Of a stretch of DNA of 33,741 bases, positions 25,583 through 33,741 are shown piece by piece. This DNA is from JAICLV01 sp036380925 (GTDB lineage Bacteria > Actinomycetota > Actinomycetes > Acidothermales > Acidothermaceae). The stretch lies in assembly GCA_036380925.1 (NCBI GenBank), contig DASVDW010000107.1:1-33741 (forward strand), given 5' to 3'. The notes beneath the pieces were generated by a model. It was given only the letters and a program-made list of their open reading frames with translations. It did no database searches and was not told where the DNA came from. How positions within the stretch are numbered: position 1 is the stretch's first letter; every line of letters starts with the position of its first letter. A program made the translations under genes and the position numbers.

Positions 25583-27103
25583 CTAATGCGCGAGTTCGGT
25601 GGCCCGCGACTCGCGCACGACCGTCACCCTGATCTGGCCGGGGTAGGTCAGCTCCTCCTCGATCTGCTTGGCGACGTCGCGCGCGATGACCTGCGCCTGA
25701 ATGTCGTCGATCTGGTCGGGCAGCACCATCACCCGCACCTCGCGCCCGGCCTGCATCGCGAACACTTTCTCGACGCCCTCGTATGAGGTGGCGATCTGCT
25801 CCAGCCGCTCGAGCCGCTTCACGTAGGACTCAAGCGACTCTCGTCGCGCCCCCGGTCGTCCGCCGCTGATGGCGTCTGCGGCCTGCGTCAACACCGCCTC
25901 GACCGTGCGCACCTCGACCTCGTTGTGGTGCGCCTCGATGGCGTGGACGACGTCGTCGTGCTCGCCGTACTTGCGCGCGATCTCGGCGCCGACCAACGCG
26001 TGGCTGCCCTCCATCTCGTGCGTCAAGGCCTTGCCGATGTCGTGCAACAGGGCGCACCGCTTCACCAGCGGAACTTCGAGCCCGAGCTCGGCGCCCATCA
26101 CGCCCGCGAGGTGCGCCGACTCGATCAGGTGCTTCAGCACGTTCTGCCCGTACGACGTGCGGTAGCGCAGCCTGCCGAGCAACGACACCAACTCCGGGTG
26201 CAGGTTGGTCACGCCGACCTCGACCAACGCGTCCTCCGCGGCGCGCAGGCAAAGCTGCTCGACTTCGGAGAGGCTGCGCTCGTAGACCTCCTCGATCCGA
26301 TGCGGGTGGATCCGCCCATCGAGCACCAGCTTCTCCAGCGCGACCCGCGCGACCTCGCGGCGCACCGGGTCGAAGCACGACAGCAGCACCGCCTCCGGGG
26401 TGTCGTCGATGATCAAGTTGACGCCGGTGACGGACTCGAAGGCGCGGATGTTGCGCCCCTCGCGGCCGATGATCCGGCCCTTCATCTCATCGCTCGGCAG
26501 GTGCAGCACGCTGACGACCGACTCGGCGGTCTGCTCGCTCGCCACCCGCTGGATCGCGGTCGTGACGATCTGCCGGGCGCGCTTCTCCCCCTCCTCGGTG
26601 GCAGCTCGCTCGATGTCCCGGACGACGATGGCCGCTTCCCTCTTGGCCTGGTTCTCGATCAGCGAGATGAGCTCGGCCTTGGCGTCCTCGGTGGTCAGGC
26701 CGGCGGTGCGTTCCAGCACCAGCCGCCGCTCCTCGGCCAGGTCCTCAAGCCGCGCGCGGCGGTTGGCCAACTCGGCCTCCAACGCCGTGAGGTCCCGGTC
26801 GCGGGCTTCGACGCGGCGCTGATCGTCGTCCAATCTGGCTTCTCGATCCGAGAGCCGGCGCTCGCGCCGCTCGAGGTCTGACCGAAGCTCGCGAAGCTCG
26901 GCCTTCAGCGCCTGGATCTCCAGCTCGTGGGCCTGGCGAGCCTCTTCGATGAGGTCGACCTGCTCTTGACTCAGTTGCCGGTTCTCCAGCGCGGACCCGC
27001 CGCCGTACCGGCCGTGGCGCATCGACAACATCACGATGATGCATGCGGCGAGCGCCGCCGCGGAGACCAGCGCGATCACCGCTACGAGGGCCGCCGTCGG
27101 CAT
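25583..27103 (-). CDS. rny: Ribonuclease Y
   Basis: 506 residues. An N-terminal membrane anchor (about 4-28) is followed by a long coiled coil (40-190), a KH domain with GRIIGREGRNIRAFE (209-223) and an HD phosphohydrolase domain with the metal-binding HDIGK (His354-Asp355) and HHNEVE. RNase Y is a membrane-bound endoribonuclease that begins mRNA decay in many bacteria. The ribosome site is excellent: AGGAGG five bases before the ATG. The 300-base upstream region is rich in inverted repeats, including a 15-base palindrome 18 bases from the start. In actinobacteria rny commonly lies between recX and miaB; here unrelated genes have entered on both sides. Confidence 0.96.
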   Translation of the reverse strand: MPTAALVAVIALVSAAALAACIIVMLSMRHGRYGGGSALENRQLSQEQVDLIEEARQAHELEIQALKAELRELRSDLERRERRLSDREARLDDDQRRVEARDRDLTALEAELANRRARLEDLAEERRLVLERTAGLTTEDAKAELISLIENQAKREAAIVVRDIERAATEEGEKRARQIVTTAIQRVASEQTAESVVSVLHLPSDEMKGRIIGREGRNIRAFESVTGVNLIIDDTPEAVLLSCFDPVRREVARVALEKLVLDGRIHPHRIEEVYERSLSEVEQLCLRAAEDALVEVGVTNLHPELVSLLGRLRYRTSYGQNVLKHLIESAHLAGVMGAELGLEVPLVKRCALLHDIGKALTHEMEGSHALVGAEIARKYGEHDDVVHAIEAHHNEVEVRTVEAVLTQAADAISGGRPGARRESLESYVKRLERLEQIATSYEGVEKVFAMQAGREVRVMVLPDQIDDIQAQVIARDVAKQIEEELTYPGQIRVTVVRESRATELAH

Positions 27104-27407
27104 CGCCGCCTCCTACGTTCGTGACCCCGGGGGTCAACACCTCGCGCGGCCGACGATGACGCCAGTTCGCGCCTGGGTGAGGAGGCGAGCGCGGCTGCGC
27201 GTGACGTGCGCGGGACGCGGCGACGTCCTGGACGCCGTCGCTCCCGCAGCGATCTCCGGCCCGTCGGTGCGGGCCGGCCTTGCTGATATCGAGACGGGCC
27301 GATGGCCCGGCTGTTCGTCGTGCTCGCGCTAACTCACGCCCCGTCACCGGGGCGACTCCTCACTTCTTTTGAGGCTATGCGGGCCTCACCAACGGGTCAA
27401 GAAACGG
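27104..27407 (-). promoter_or_regulatory. Gene-free 304-base region: hairpin-rich leader of rny
   Basis: No gene is visible. On the minus strand, from the hydroquinone reductase stop towards rny, it holds a series of inverted repeats: 27358-27374 (CCTCA/TGAGG), 27337-27354 (7-bp perfect, loop TCAC), 27295-27309 (6-bp, 3-base loop), 27256-27277 (8-bp perfect CCGGCCCG/CGGGCCGG), 27220-27241 (6-bp) and 27122-27136 (TGACCCC/GGGGTCA, one central base). The first two may terminate the upstream gene. The rest could form a structured 5' leader. The last palindrome could be an operator or a structure near the ribosome site. No confident -35/-10 was found. Confidence 0.5.
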
Positions 27408-28436
27408 TCACGCCGCGAGGGGGGTGTGCGCGGCGGGCACGATCTCCTCCGGCTTGGGGGGCGCGGGCGCGGTCCCGTCCCCGAACGGTCGCCCGCCAAG
27501 CGCCTCGCGGCCGTGCGCGGTGAGCCAGCCCGACAGGTCGGGCCCCTCCGGGACGATCCCTGTCGGATTGACGTCTCGGTGCACGCAGTAGTAGTGCCGC
27601 TTGACGTGGTCGAAGTCGATCGTGTCGCCAAAGCCGGGCGTCTGGAACAAGTCGCGCGCGTAAGCCCACAGCACCGGCAGCTCGGTGAGCTTGCTCCGGT
27701 TGCACTTGAAGTGGCCGTGGTAGACGGCGTCGAACCGGGCCAGCGTGGTGAACAGCCGGACGTCGGCCTCGGTGATCGTGTTCCCGACGAGATAGCGCTG
27801 CCGCTCGAGGCGTTCTGACAGCCAGTCGAGCCGGTCGAAGAGCCGTCGGTAGGCCCGGCTGTACGCCTCCTGGCTGCCGGCGAAGCCGCAGCGGTAGACG
27901 CCGTTGTTCACGTCGGCGTAGACGAGCGCGTTGACGGCGTCGATCTCCTCGCGACGGCCTTCGGGATAGAGGTCGGGCGCGCCGGGGCGGTGGTAGGGGC
28001 GCCACTGGGTGGCGAGATCGAGCGTGATCTGGGCGAAGTCGTTGGTGACCACCTGGCCGGTCGCCACCTCGACCATCGCGGGCACCGTGACGCCGCGGTC
28101 ATAGCCGGGGATCCGGTTGAAGTAGGCCTCTTGCAGCCGCTCGATGCCGAGCACCGGATCGCGACCGCCGGGGTCGAGGTCGAAGGTCCAGCTGCGCTCG
28201 TCGTGCGTCGGGCCGGCCACGCCCATCGAGATGACGTCCTCCAGGCCGAGCAACCGGCGCACGATGATCGCCCGGTTCGCCCACGGGCAGGCCCGGCTGA
28301 CGATCAACCGGTACCGCCCTGGCTCCACGGGGTAGCCATCGCGGCCGTCTTGCGTGATGCGGGTGGTGATGTACCGCTGGTCGCGGTCGTAGCCCTCGCC
28401 GGGCGTGACGTATTTGCCAGCCATACTGACCGTCAT
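27408..28436 (-). CDS. Glutathionyl/mycothiol-hydroquinone reductase-like (Xi-class GST)
   Basis: 342 residues. The N-terminal thioredoxin-like domain has SRACPWANRAIIVRRLLGLE (about 48-67), with Cys50 in the CPWA motif of the ECM4/YqjG glutathionyl-hydroquinone reductases. The helical C-terminal domain carries VYRCGFAGSQEAY and FTTLARFDAVYHGHFKCN, both diagnostic of this class. The family removes a thiol adduct from hydroquinones using a catalytic Cys. Actinobacteria usually make mycothiol rather than glutathione, so mycothiol is the likelier partner; this is inference. The ATG at 28436 is used; an internal ATG four codons later is possible. It diverges from a DHFR-like reductase. Confidence 0.9.
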   Translation of the reverse strand: MTVSMAGKYVTPGEGYDRDQRYITTRITQDGRDGYPVEPGRYRLIVSRACPWANRAIIVRRLLGLEDVISMGVAGPTHDERSWTFDLDPGGRDPVLGIERLQEAYFNRIPGYDRGVTVPAMVEVATGQVVTNDFAQITLDLATQWRPYHRPGAPDLYPEGRREEIDAVNALVYADVNNGVYRCGFAGSQEAYSRAYRRLFDRLDWLSERLERQRYLVGNTITEADVRLFTTLARFDAVYHGHFKCNRSKLTELPVLWAYARDLFQTPGFGDTIDFDHVKRHYYCVHRDVNPTGIVPEGPDLSGWLTAHGREALGGRPFGDGTAPAPPKPEEIVPAAHTPLAA

Positions 28437-28521
28437 CCCCGCCAGGCGGCGCGGTCACGCGCGATGATTTCCGGACGCGCGCGTCGTCTTCAAGTCACCG
28501 CTGACTCCCCGGAGGTTCGCC

Positions 28522-29190
28522 GTGTCGCTCGTGCGGGTGCACAACTTCACCATCTCCCTCGACGGCTTCGGCACCGGCGAGGGGCAACGCCTCGACGCGC
28601 CGTTCGGACACGCCGGCCACCGGCTGATGGAGTGGTTCTTCGGCACCCGAACCTTCCGCGCGATGACGGGCGAGCCGGGCGGCAGCCTGGGGGTCGACGA
28701 GTCGTTCGCCAGCAACTGGGGTCCGGGCATCGGCGCGGAGATCATGGGCCGCAACAAGTTCAGCGCCTCGCGCGGTCCTTGGTCGGCGATCGGCACGGAC
28801 GACGAGTGGCGCGGCTGGTGGGGCGACAACCCGCCGTTCCACACCCCCGTTTTCGTGCTGACCCATCACCCGCGCCCGTCGATCGAGATGGACGGCGGCA
28901 CCACCTTCCACTTCATCGACGCGTCGCCCGCAGAGGCGCTGGCCGCCGCGCAGGAGGCCGCCGGAGGCGGCGACGTCCGGATCGGCGGCGGGGTGGCGAC
29001 GGTTCGCGAGTTCTTGGCCGCGGATCTGATCGACCACATGCACGTTGTGATCTCCCCCATCGTGCTGGGCCGCGGCGAGCGGTTGTGGGACGACCTCGAG
29101 GGCCTGGAGTCGCGGTTCGCGGTGGAGGCGGTGGCCTCGCCGAGCGGCGTCACGCACCTGACCTTCGCCCGCCGCCAGCCGCCGGCCTAG
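28522..29190 (+). CDS. Dihydrofolate reductase/RibD-C-like reductase
   Basis: 222 residues. It begins VHNFTISLDGFGTGEG, the usual start of the RibD C-terminal/DHFR-like fold, and has GGDVRIGGGVATVREFLAADLIDHMHVVISPIVLGRGERL, the NADPH-binding and C-terminal signature. Such proteins are NADPH-dependent reductases of unassigned substrate, distinct from folA and from RibD. GGAGG lies 7 bases before the GTG start. The stop codon shares CTAG with the stop of the convergent epimerase gene. Confidence 0.9.
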   Translation: MSLVRVHNFTISLDGFGTGEGQRLDAPFGHAGHRLMEWFFGTRTFRAMTGEPGGSLGVDESFASNWGPGIGAEIMGRNKFSASRGPWSAIGTDDEWRGWWGDNPPFHTPVFVLTHHPRPSIEMDGGTTFHFIDASPAEALAAAQEAAGGGDVRIGGGVATVREFLAADLIDHMHVVISPIVLGRGERLWDDLEGLESRFAVEAVASPSGVTHLTFARRQPPA

Positions 29191-29765
29191 TCCTCGACGA
29201 TCTCCACGATTCCGCTTGGCGCGTCGAGCAACTCCACGGTGCGTCTCGCGGCCTCGGTGACCTCGATGCGCGGCGGGTCGGGCGGCGCCTCGTGGTACGT
29301 GCCCGGGCCGTAGAACTGGCCATAGCGCACCACCACCCCGCCCGCGGCAAGCGTGTCCTGCTCGAGCTCCTTGGTGGCCAGGCCGACCTCACCGGGCACT
29401 TCCCACGCGATGCTTTGGACGACCACGCGCTGCGCGTTCGCGGCGTCCGCGGCGGACAGCACGTTGCGGTTTCCCTCGCGACGCATGCGCGCGTTCGCGG
29501 CCGCCTTCGCCGGGATCTCGCCCGCGTCGTCCGGCAAGTCGGTGAGCTGATTGACGACGACGTCGGGTGCGAACTCCACGATTGCGGTGCGGAGCTCGTC
29601 GGCGTCGTAGACGTCGCAGACGACAGCTCGCGCGCCGAGATCGCCGATGAGTTGCGCCTTGGACGGCGTGCGGGTCATGCCGGCCACGGTGTGTCCCGCG
29701 TCGACGAGGAAGCGCACCATCGGTAGGCCGATCACGCCGGTCGCGCCGGCCACGAAAACTCGCAT
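29187..29765 (-). CDS. Short NAD(P)-binding epimerase/dehydratase-like protein
   Basis: 192 residues of an extended SDR fold. The dinucleotide-binding GATGVIG lies near residues 7-13, then CDVYDADELRTAI and VNQLTDLPDD. The segment VVVRYGQFYGPGT, normally following the catalytic region, is present, but the canonical YxxxK is not obvious. The protein is about 100 residues shorter than most family members and stops right after GIVEIVED, where others continue with a C-terminal substrate domain. It may be a natural short subfamily or a decayed copy; the frame itself is clean. It is co-directional with recA, recX and the DUF1801 gene. Confidence 0.8.
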   Translation of the reverse strand: MRVFVAGATGVIGLPMVRFLVDAGHTVAGMTRTPSKAQLIGDLGARAVVCDVYDADELRTAIVEFAPDVVVNQLTDLPDDAGEIPAKAAANARMRREGNRNVLSAADAANAQRVVVQSIAWEVPGEVGLATKELEQDTLAAGGVVVRYGQFYGPGTYHEAPPDPPRIEVTEAARRTVELLDAPSGIVEIVED

Positions 29766-29833
29766 GACGACAACCTACGCGGGTCGGCCGATCGATCGCC
29801 GCCGCGCAGCCGGTCAGCGCTGTTTGCCGCGAC

Positions 29834-30235
29834 TCAGTTCCAGCCGGGCGTGCGGCTCGCCTCTTCGATCCAGTTGAGCAGCTCTGGCCGCTGCGCCTCC
29901 TCGAGCGTGGTCACCTTGACGTAGCGGGTGCGGCCGGTGGCGCCGAGAGGCGGCGGGAATTCGAAATCCGCACCGCCGAGAAAGACGACATTCGCCGAGA
30001 CGTCGTAGGCGGCCAGCTCGATGAGCCAGCCGAGTTCTGGCAGCCCGTAGTAAGGGCGCTTCCATTTGACGGCGAAGTGAAGGCCAGGGATTGTCGCTCG
30101 AATCGACTCGTCCAACCGCTGCACGATCGGTTGAAGGTGCGGCATCTGCCGCTGCAACCATTCGTCGATGTCGGAGTGGCTGGCCGTCGGCTCCGGCGGC
30201 TTCCGCTGCGCGTTCCCTTTGATTTCCTTCGGCAC
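29834..30235 (-). CDS. DUF1801 (YdhG-like) protein
   Basis: 133 residues from the GTG at 30235, which has GGAGG 6 bases upstream. The core IDEWLQRQMPHLQPIVQRLDESIRATIPGLHFAVKWKRPYYGL, followed by hydrophobic strands and TRYVKVTTLEEAQRPELLNWIEEA, fits the DUF1801 fold. Function is unknown. A second possible GTG at 30271 would overlap the recX stop as GTGA and add 12 residues; both may operate, and the gene is probably co-transcribed with recX. Confidence 0.85.
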   Translation of the reverse strand: MPKEIKGNAQRKPPEPTASHSDIDEWLQRQMPHLQPIVQRLDESIRATIPGLHFAVKWKRPYYGLPELGWLIELAAYDVSANVVFLGGADFEFPPPLGATGRTRYVKVTTLEEAQRPELLNWIEEASRTPGWN

Positions 30236-30267
30236 CGCGATCCTCCGTCCTCCGACGAGCGGCTGTC

Positions 30268-30927
<660 letters not shown>

Positions 30928-30941
30928 CCGCGGAGAATCAG

Positions 30942-33080
30942 TCAGTCACCAAGGGGCGCCGGCGCGACGGTGAGGTCGATCGGGTCGTCGATGCGGGCGC
31001 CGATGCCGAGCTTCTCCTTGATTTTCTTCTCGATCTCGTCGGCGAGGTCGGGGTTGTCGCGCAGGAAGTTGCGCGCGTTTTCTTTGCCCTGGCCGAGTTG
31101 GTCGCCCTCGTAGGTGTACCAAGCGCCCGACTTGCGAACGATCCCGTTGTCGACACCCATGTCGATGAGGCTGCCCTCGCGGCTGATGCCGACGTTGTAG
31201 ATGATGTCGAACTCCGCTTGACGGAACGGCGCCGCTAGCTTGTTCTTCACGACCTTGGCCCGAGTGCGGTTTCCGACCGCCTCTTGCCCATCCTTCAGCG
31301 TTTCAATTCGCCGGACGTCAATGCGCACCGACGCGTAGAACTTCAGCGCCTTACCGCCCGTCGTTGTCTCAGGGCTGTTGTGCACCATGACACCATCGAC
31401 GAAGTAGTTGTGGTTACCCTCGACCTCGATGTCGAAGCGGTGCATCGACCGCGTCTTCGGCTTCGCGTGAATGTCGAGAACGCGTGCCGGCACCGGCCGC
31501 TCGACAGCGTTGACAAACTCGGGCTCCACCACGAACATGCCACGGAACCGCGGCAGCAGCTTGTACTCCATCGAGGGATGGACGTAGGGCGCGACGATCG
31601 CCTGGAACTCGGCCGAGGCGGCCGTCGAGAACTGAATCACCTGCTGGGCGCGAGCGCCGCGGGTGATGAGTTTGACCTCGAGGCCGTGCGTGTCGCGCAA
31701 GTAGTTGACCAACCGCGCGCGGGTTCCCTCGGTCATCGCGTCGACGCAAATCTCGATGCGGCCGCTGCCTCCCTCAGTGCGCGCCTGGACGCCTTTAGAA
31801 CGGACAGTGAAGTTCCCGTCGTCCATGTACCAGATCGCGAGCGCGAGCGGCGTGAGCGCCTTGAAGTATTCGTCAGACAAGTGTTTCTTGCCGTCGCCGA
31901 AGTACACCGCCTGCTGCAACTCGCCAAGCTCAGGCAGCGGCGTGAAGTCGGCGAACACCGCACCCGTCGAGCTCTCGCGACGGCTGCACCCGATGTTGCC
32001 GAGCAGCGACACCTTCCAGTCAAGGTAGGCGACCTGCTTCGGCCCGTGCCCCAAGCGGAATCGAACGCCGCTGCGGTCGCGCCGGTTCGGTGACAGATTG
32101 CCGTCGCCCATGAGGGATCCCAACACGACCTGCCACTGCTGCGGGCTCAGCCGGTGCGTCTCGGCGACCATCACCCGGTCACCGGCGATCAGCTCGCCGG
32201 CCTCGCGCCACCCACCCGGCGTGCGAATCAGGTGGTTCGGCGTGGCCGCGAATTGCGCCCGGCCGTTGCGGCCTGACTTCGCGACGGTGAACTGCAAGAA
32301 CTGCTCGGTCACTCCGTTGTCGAACCAGTTGACAACCTTGCGCGGCACGATGCGGTCGGCCTCGGCGTCGTACGAGAGCACCTCAACCGGCATCTTTTGG
32401 TTGACGATCTTGCCGATCTTCTCCTGCGAGCCGTCGGCGAGCGTGACGCGGGTGTCGTAGTTGAAACACCCGAAGAAGACCCCGATCTTCTCGCGCAGCT
32501 GGTTGATGAAAATCGCGGTGGTGCCGGAATTGCTTAACGCACCGGTGATTTTGCGCAATGCCTGGCTCATCAACCGCGCTTGCAGACCGACATGGCTGTC
32601 GCCCATCTCACCTTCGATCTCAGCGCGCGGGGTCAGCGCGGCCACCGAGTCGATGACGATGACGTCGATCGCGCCCGACCGAATCAGCGTGTCGGCGATC
32701 TCTAGCGCCTGCTCACCGGTGTCGGGCTGCGACACCAGCAGGTTGTCGGTGTCGACGCCGAGCTTCTTCGCGTACTCCGGGTCGAGCGCGTGCTCGGCGT
32801 CGATGAACGCCGCGACGCCGCCGGCCTTCTGCGCGTTGGCCACCGCGTGCAGCGCGAGCGTGGTCTTACCGCTGGACTCCGGCCCGTAGACCTCGACGAT
32901 TCGCCCGCGCGGCAAGCCGCCGATGCCGAGCGCGACGTCCAAGGCGATCGAACCGGTGGGGATGACCTCGATCGGCGCCCTCGCCTCGTCGCCAAGGCGC
33001 ATCACCGACCCCTTGCCGTGCGCGCGCTCGATCTGCGCGATCGCGTTCTCCAGGGCTTTGTCGCGGTCGGGTGCTGCCAT
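30942..33080 (-). CDS. recA: Recombinase RecA precursor interrupted by an intein
   Basis: 712-residue precursor: N-extein of 204 residues, intein of 364 and C-extein of 144. Splicing would give a 348-residue RecA, the usual length. RecA forms the ATP-dependent DNA strand-exchange filament and triggers LexA self-cleavage. The N-extein has Walker A GPESSGKT (66-73), VIVIDSVAALTPRAEIEGEMGD and the L1 region. The C-extein starts SPETTTGGKALKFYASVR (L2 end) and ends in the acidic C-terminus. The residue pair before the junction is FFG where RecA normally has MFG. The ATG at 33080 follows GGGACGG. The upstream region carries a LexA box. recX follows directly. Confidence 0.97.
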   Translation of the reverse strand: MAAPDRDKALENAIAQIERAHGKGSVMRLGDEARAPIEVIPTGSIALDVALGIGGLPRGRIVEVYGPESSGKTTLALHAVANAQKAGGVAAFIDAEHALDPEYAKKLGVDTDNLLVSQPDTGEQALEIADTLIRSGAIDVIVIDSVAALTPRAEIEGEMGDSHVGLQARLMSQALRKITGALSNSGTTAIFINQLREKIGVFFGCFNYDTRVTLADGSQEKIGKIVNQKMPVEVLSYDAEADRIVPRKVVNWFDNGVTEQFLQFTVAKSGRNGRAQFAATPNHLIRTPGGWREAGELIAGDRVMVAETHRLSPQQWQVVLGSLMGDGNLSPNRRDRSGVRFRLGHGPKQVAYLDWKVSLLGNIGCSRRESSTGAVFADFTPLPELGELQQAVYFGDGKKHLSDEYFKALTPLALAIWYMDDGNFTVRSKGVQARTEGGSGRIEICVDAMTEGTRARLVNYLRDTHGLEVKLITRGARAQQVIQFSTAASAEFQAIVAPYVHPSMEYKLLPRFRGMFVVEPEFVNAVERPVPARVLDIHAKPKTRSMHRFDIEVEGNHNYFVDGVMVHNSPETTTGGKALKFYASVRIDVRRIETLKDGQEAVGNRTRAKVVKNKLAAPFRQAEFDIIYNVGISREGSLIDMGVDNGIVRKSGAWYTYEGDQLGQGKENARNFLRDNPDLADEIEKKIKEKLGIGARIDDPIDLTVAPAPLGD
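31377..32468 (-). mobile_element. RecA intein, class 1, with LAGLIDADG homing endonuclease
   Basis: 364 residues, inserted between Gly204 and the Ser of SPETTTGG. Splicing residues are intact: Cys1 (CFNYDTRVTLADG), block B TPNH, the C-terminal block RFDIEVEGNHNYFVDGVMVHN with the terminal His-Asn, and Ser at +1. Two LAGLIDADG motifs are present, LGSLMGDG (Asp122) and IWYMDDG (Asp217), both with their acidic residue, so endonuclease activity is plausible. The sequence closely resembles the M. leprae RecA intein as I recall it (365 residues, same insertion site) and is unlike the M. tuberculosis RecA intein, which sits at another position. Confidence 0.95.
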
Positions 33081-33204
33081 CGTTACCGTCCCGTTCGGAA
33101 AGTCGGTGTTGGGTTGTCGCGGACGACGCTACGGGCGGCCGCCGACGATTTCGCCGGACGACGCGACCGCTGTGGACGGCCGGGGAAAAGCCGACCACCT
33201 GGGG

Positions 33205-33232
33205 ACAGTAACCGAACATCTGTTCGAATCAA
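33205..33232 (-). promoter_or_regulatory. recA promoter with LexA box in the spacer
   Basis: On the minus strand, TTGATT (33232-33227), a 16-base spacer and TACTGT (33210-33205) form a plausible sigma-70-type promoter. The spacer contains CGAAC-ATCT-GTTCG (33213-33226), a perfect match to the actinobacterial LexA (SOS) consensus. LexA bound there would block RNA polymerase. The transcript would have a leader of roughly 120 bases. Confidence 0.85.
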
Positions 33233-33277
33233 AGCGACACGCCGGGCTCGCCGCCGAGGCGGCGGGGCGGGAGCCGG

Positions 33278-33472
33278 TCAGCGGAGCTTGGGCGGGACGT
33301 CGAACGACGCGCACACCGCCTGCCAGACCTGCCGCGCGTCGATCCCGGCGGCCAGCGCCTCCTGCACGGTGCGCCCGCCGAGGTCGGAGAACACGTGGTT
33401 TCGGGCGAAGGCGTCGACATACGCCTCGCCGAACTGCTGCCGCATCCGGCTCCAGAAATCGGTCAACCGCAC
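33278..33472 (-). CDS. DUF3046 small protein
   Basis: 64 residues: the VRLTDFWSRMRQQFGEAYVDAFARNHVFSDLGGRTVQEALAAGIDARQVWQAVCASFDVP core is the DUF3046 family, a small protein of unknown function usually encoded beside recA in actinobacteria. The GTG at 33472 puts the family start at residue 1; the longer open frame upstream has no resemblance. The 197-base gap to recA holds the SOS promoter. Confidence 0.9.
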   Translation of the reverse strand: MRLTDFWSRMRQQFGEAYVDAFARNHVFSDLGGRTVQEALAAGIDARQVWQAVCASFDVPPKLR

Positions 33473-33659
33473 CGCCGCAGTATGCCCGCGCTGGCCCGGG
33501 CTGTGCCGAGTGCGGTCGCGTCCGAGCGGCCCTAGACACCTGAGCACGTCCCTCATGCGGCCTGTGGAGGTGTCCCGGGGCAGGTACACGTCCTTAACGT
33601 GATCAACCCGGCGGGGAGGGGCAGGCACCTAAAGTCGGACGGTCGGCGTCTGAAGCGAG
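33473..33659. other. Divergent region between DUF3046 and the Tat lipoprotein gene
   Basis: 187 bases with no gene. It must hold start signals for both genes; I see no convincing -35/-10 pair. A short inverted repeat CACGT/ACGTG is not persuasive. Confidence 0.3.
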
Positions 33660-33741
33660 GTGACCGCGATCGAGCGACGAGACTTCCTCCGGCTGGCCGC
33701 CGCGGCGGGCGTCGCCGCCGCCACAGCGGGCTGCAACCATC
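33660..33741 (+). CDS. N-terminus of a Tat-exported protein, probable lipoprotein (cut by window edge)
   Basis: Only 27 codons are present. They read MTAIERRDFLRLAAAAGVAAATAGCNH: a twin-arginine motif RRDFLR, a hydrophobic stretch and a TAGC lipobox-like end. This indicates folded export through Tat, possibly with lipid anchoring. The start is GTG at 33660. The enzyme itself lies outside the window, so its function cannot be named. Confidence 0.75.
   Translation, partial: MTAIERRDFLRLAAAAGVAAATAGCNH

Noticed and set aside
31377..32468. Reading the recA interruption as an insertion sequence or gene disruption.
   Set aside because: The frame is continuous, splicing residues are complete at both ends and the homing endonuclease motifs fit an intein.

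Overview
This window looks like the chromosome of a GC-rich actinobacterium. GTG starts are common, genes are tightly packed, and the core genes recA, recX, rny, miaB, miaA, dapF and hflX occur in an order typical of that phylum. The LexA-type box upstream of recA (GAAC-N4-GTTC) and the small DUF3046 gene next to recA point the same way. I cannot assign a genus from the sequence. No tRNA, rRNA, CRISPR array or insertion sequence was seen.

Left part (1-14.1 kb), mostly minus strand. A DinG-like helicase runs off the left edge. Upstream of it lie a membrane-bound GGDEF/EAL c-di-GMP enzyme, hflX and a cyclopropane-fatty-acid-synthase-type methyltransferase. An MFS exporter diverges from the methyltransferase. 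Next comes a coupled trio joined by 4-base GTGA overlaps (uncharacterised extradiol-dioxygenase-like protein, miaA, dapF), then a DUF349 coiled-coil protein on the plus strand, a small membrane protein and miaB.

Middle part (14.1-25.5 kb) is accessory in character and separates miaB from rny. It holds a large SARP-type regulator diverging from a two-gene unit (ABM-like small protein plus a secreted right-handed beta-helix protein), a TPR/LuxR regulator diverging from a covalent-flavin oxidoreductase, an S9 peptidase, a GNAT acetyltransferase, a flavodoxin with a possible dormancy-type operator, and a small membrane protein.

Right part (25.5-33.7 kb). rny has a long, hairpin-rich leader. It is followed by a glutathionyl/mycothiol-hydroquinone reductase-like gene, a DHFR/RibD-like reductase, a short NAD-epimerase-like protein, a DUF1801 protein, recX with an in-frame hexanucleotide repeat tail, and recA interrupted by a complete 364-residue LAGLIDADG intein of the Mycobacterium leprae type. 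The recA promoter carries a LexA box between its -35 and -10. DUF3046 and the first codons of a Tat-exported lipoprotein close the window.

The most notable items are the intact RecA intein, the hairpin that sequesters the dinG start codon, the recX repeat tail, the structured rny leader and the SARP/beta-helix cassette.
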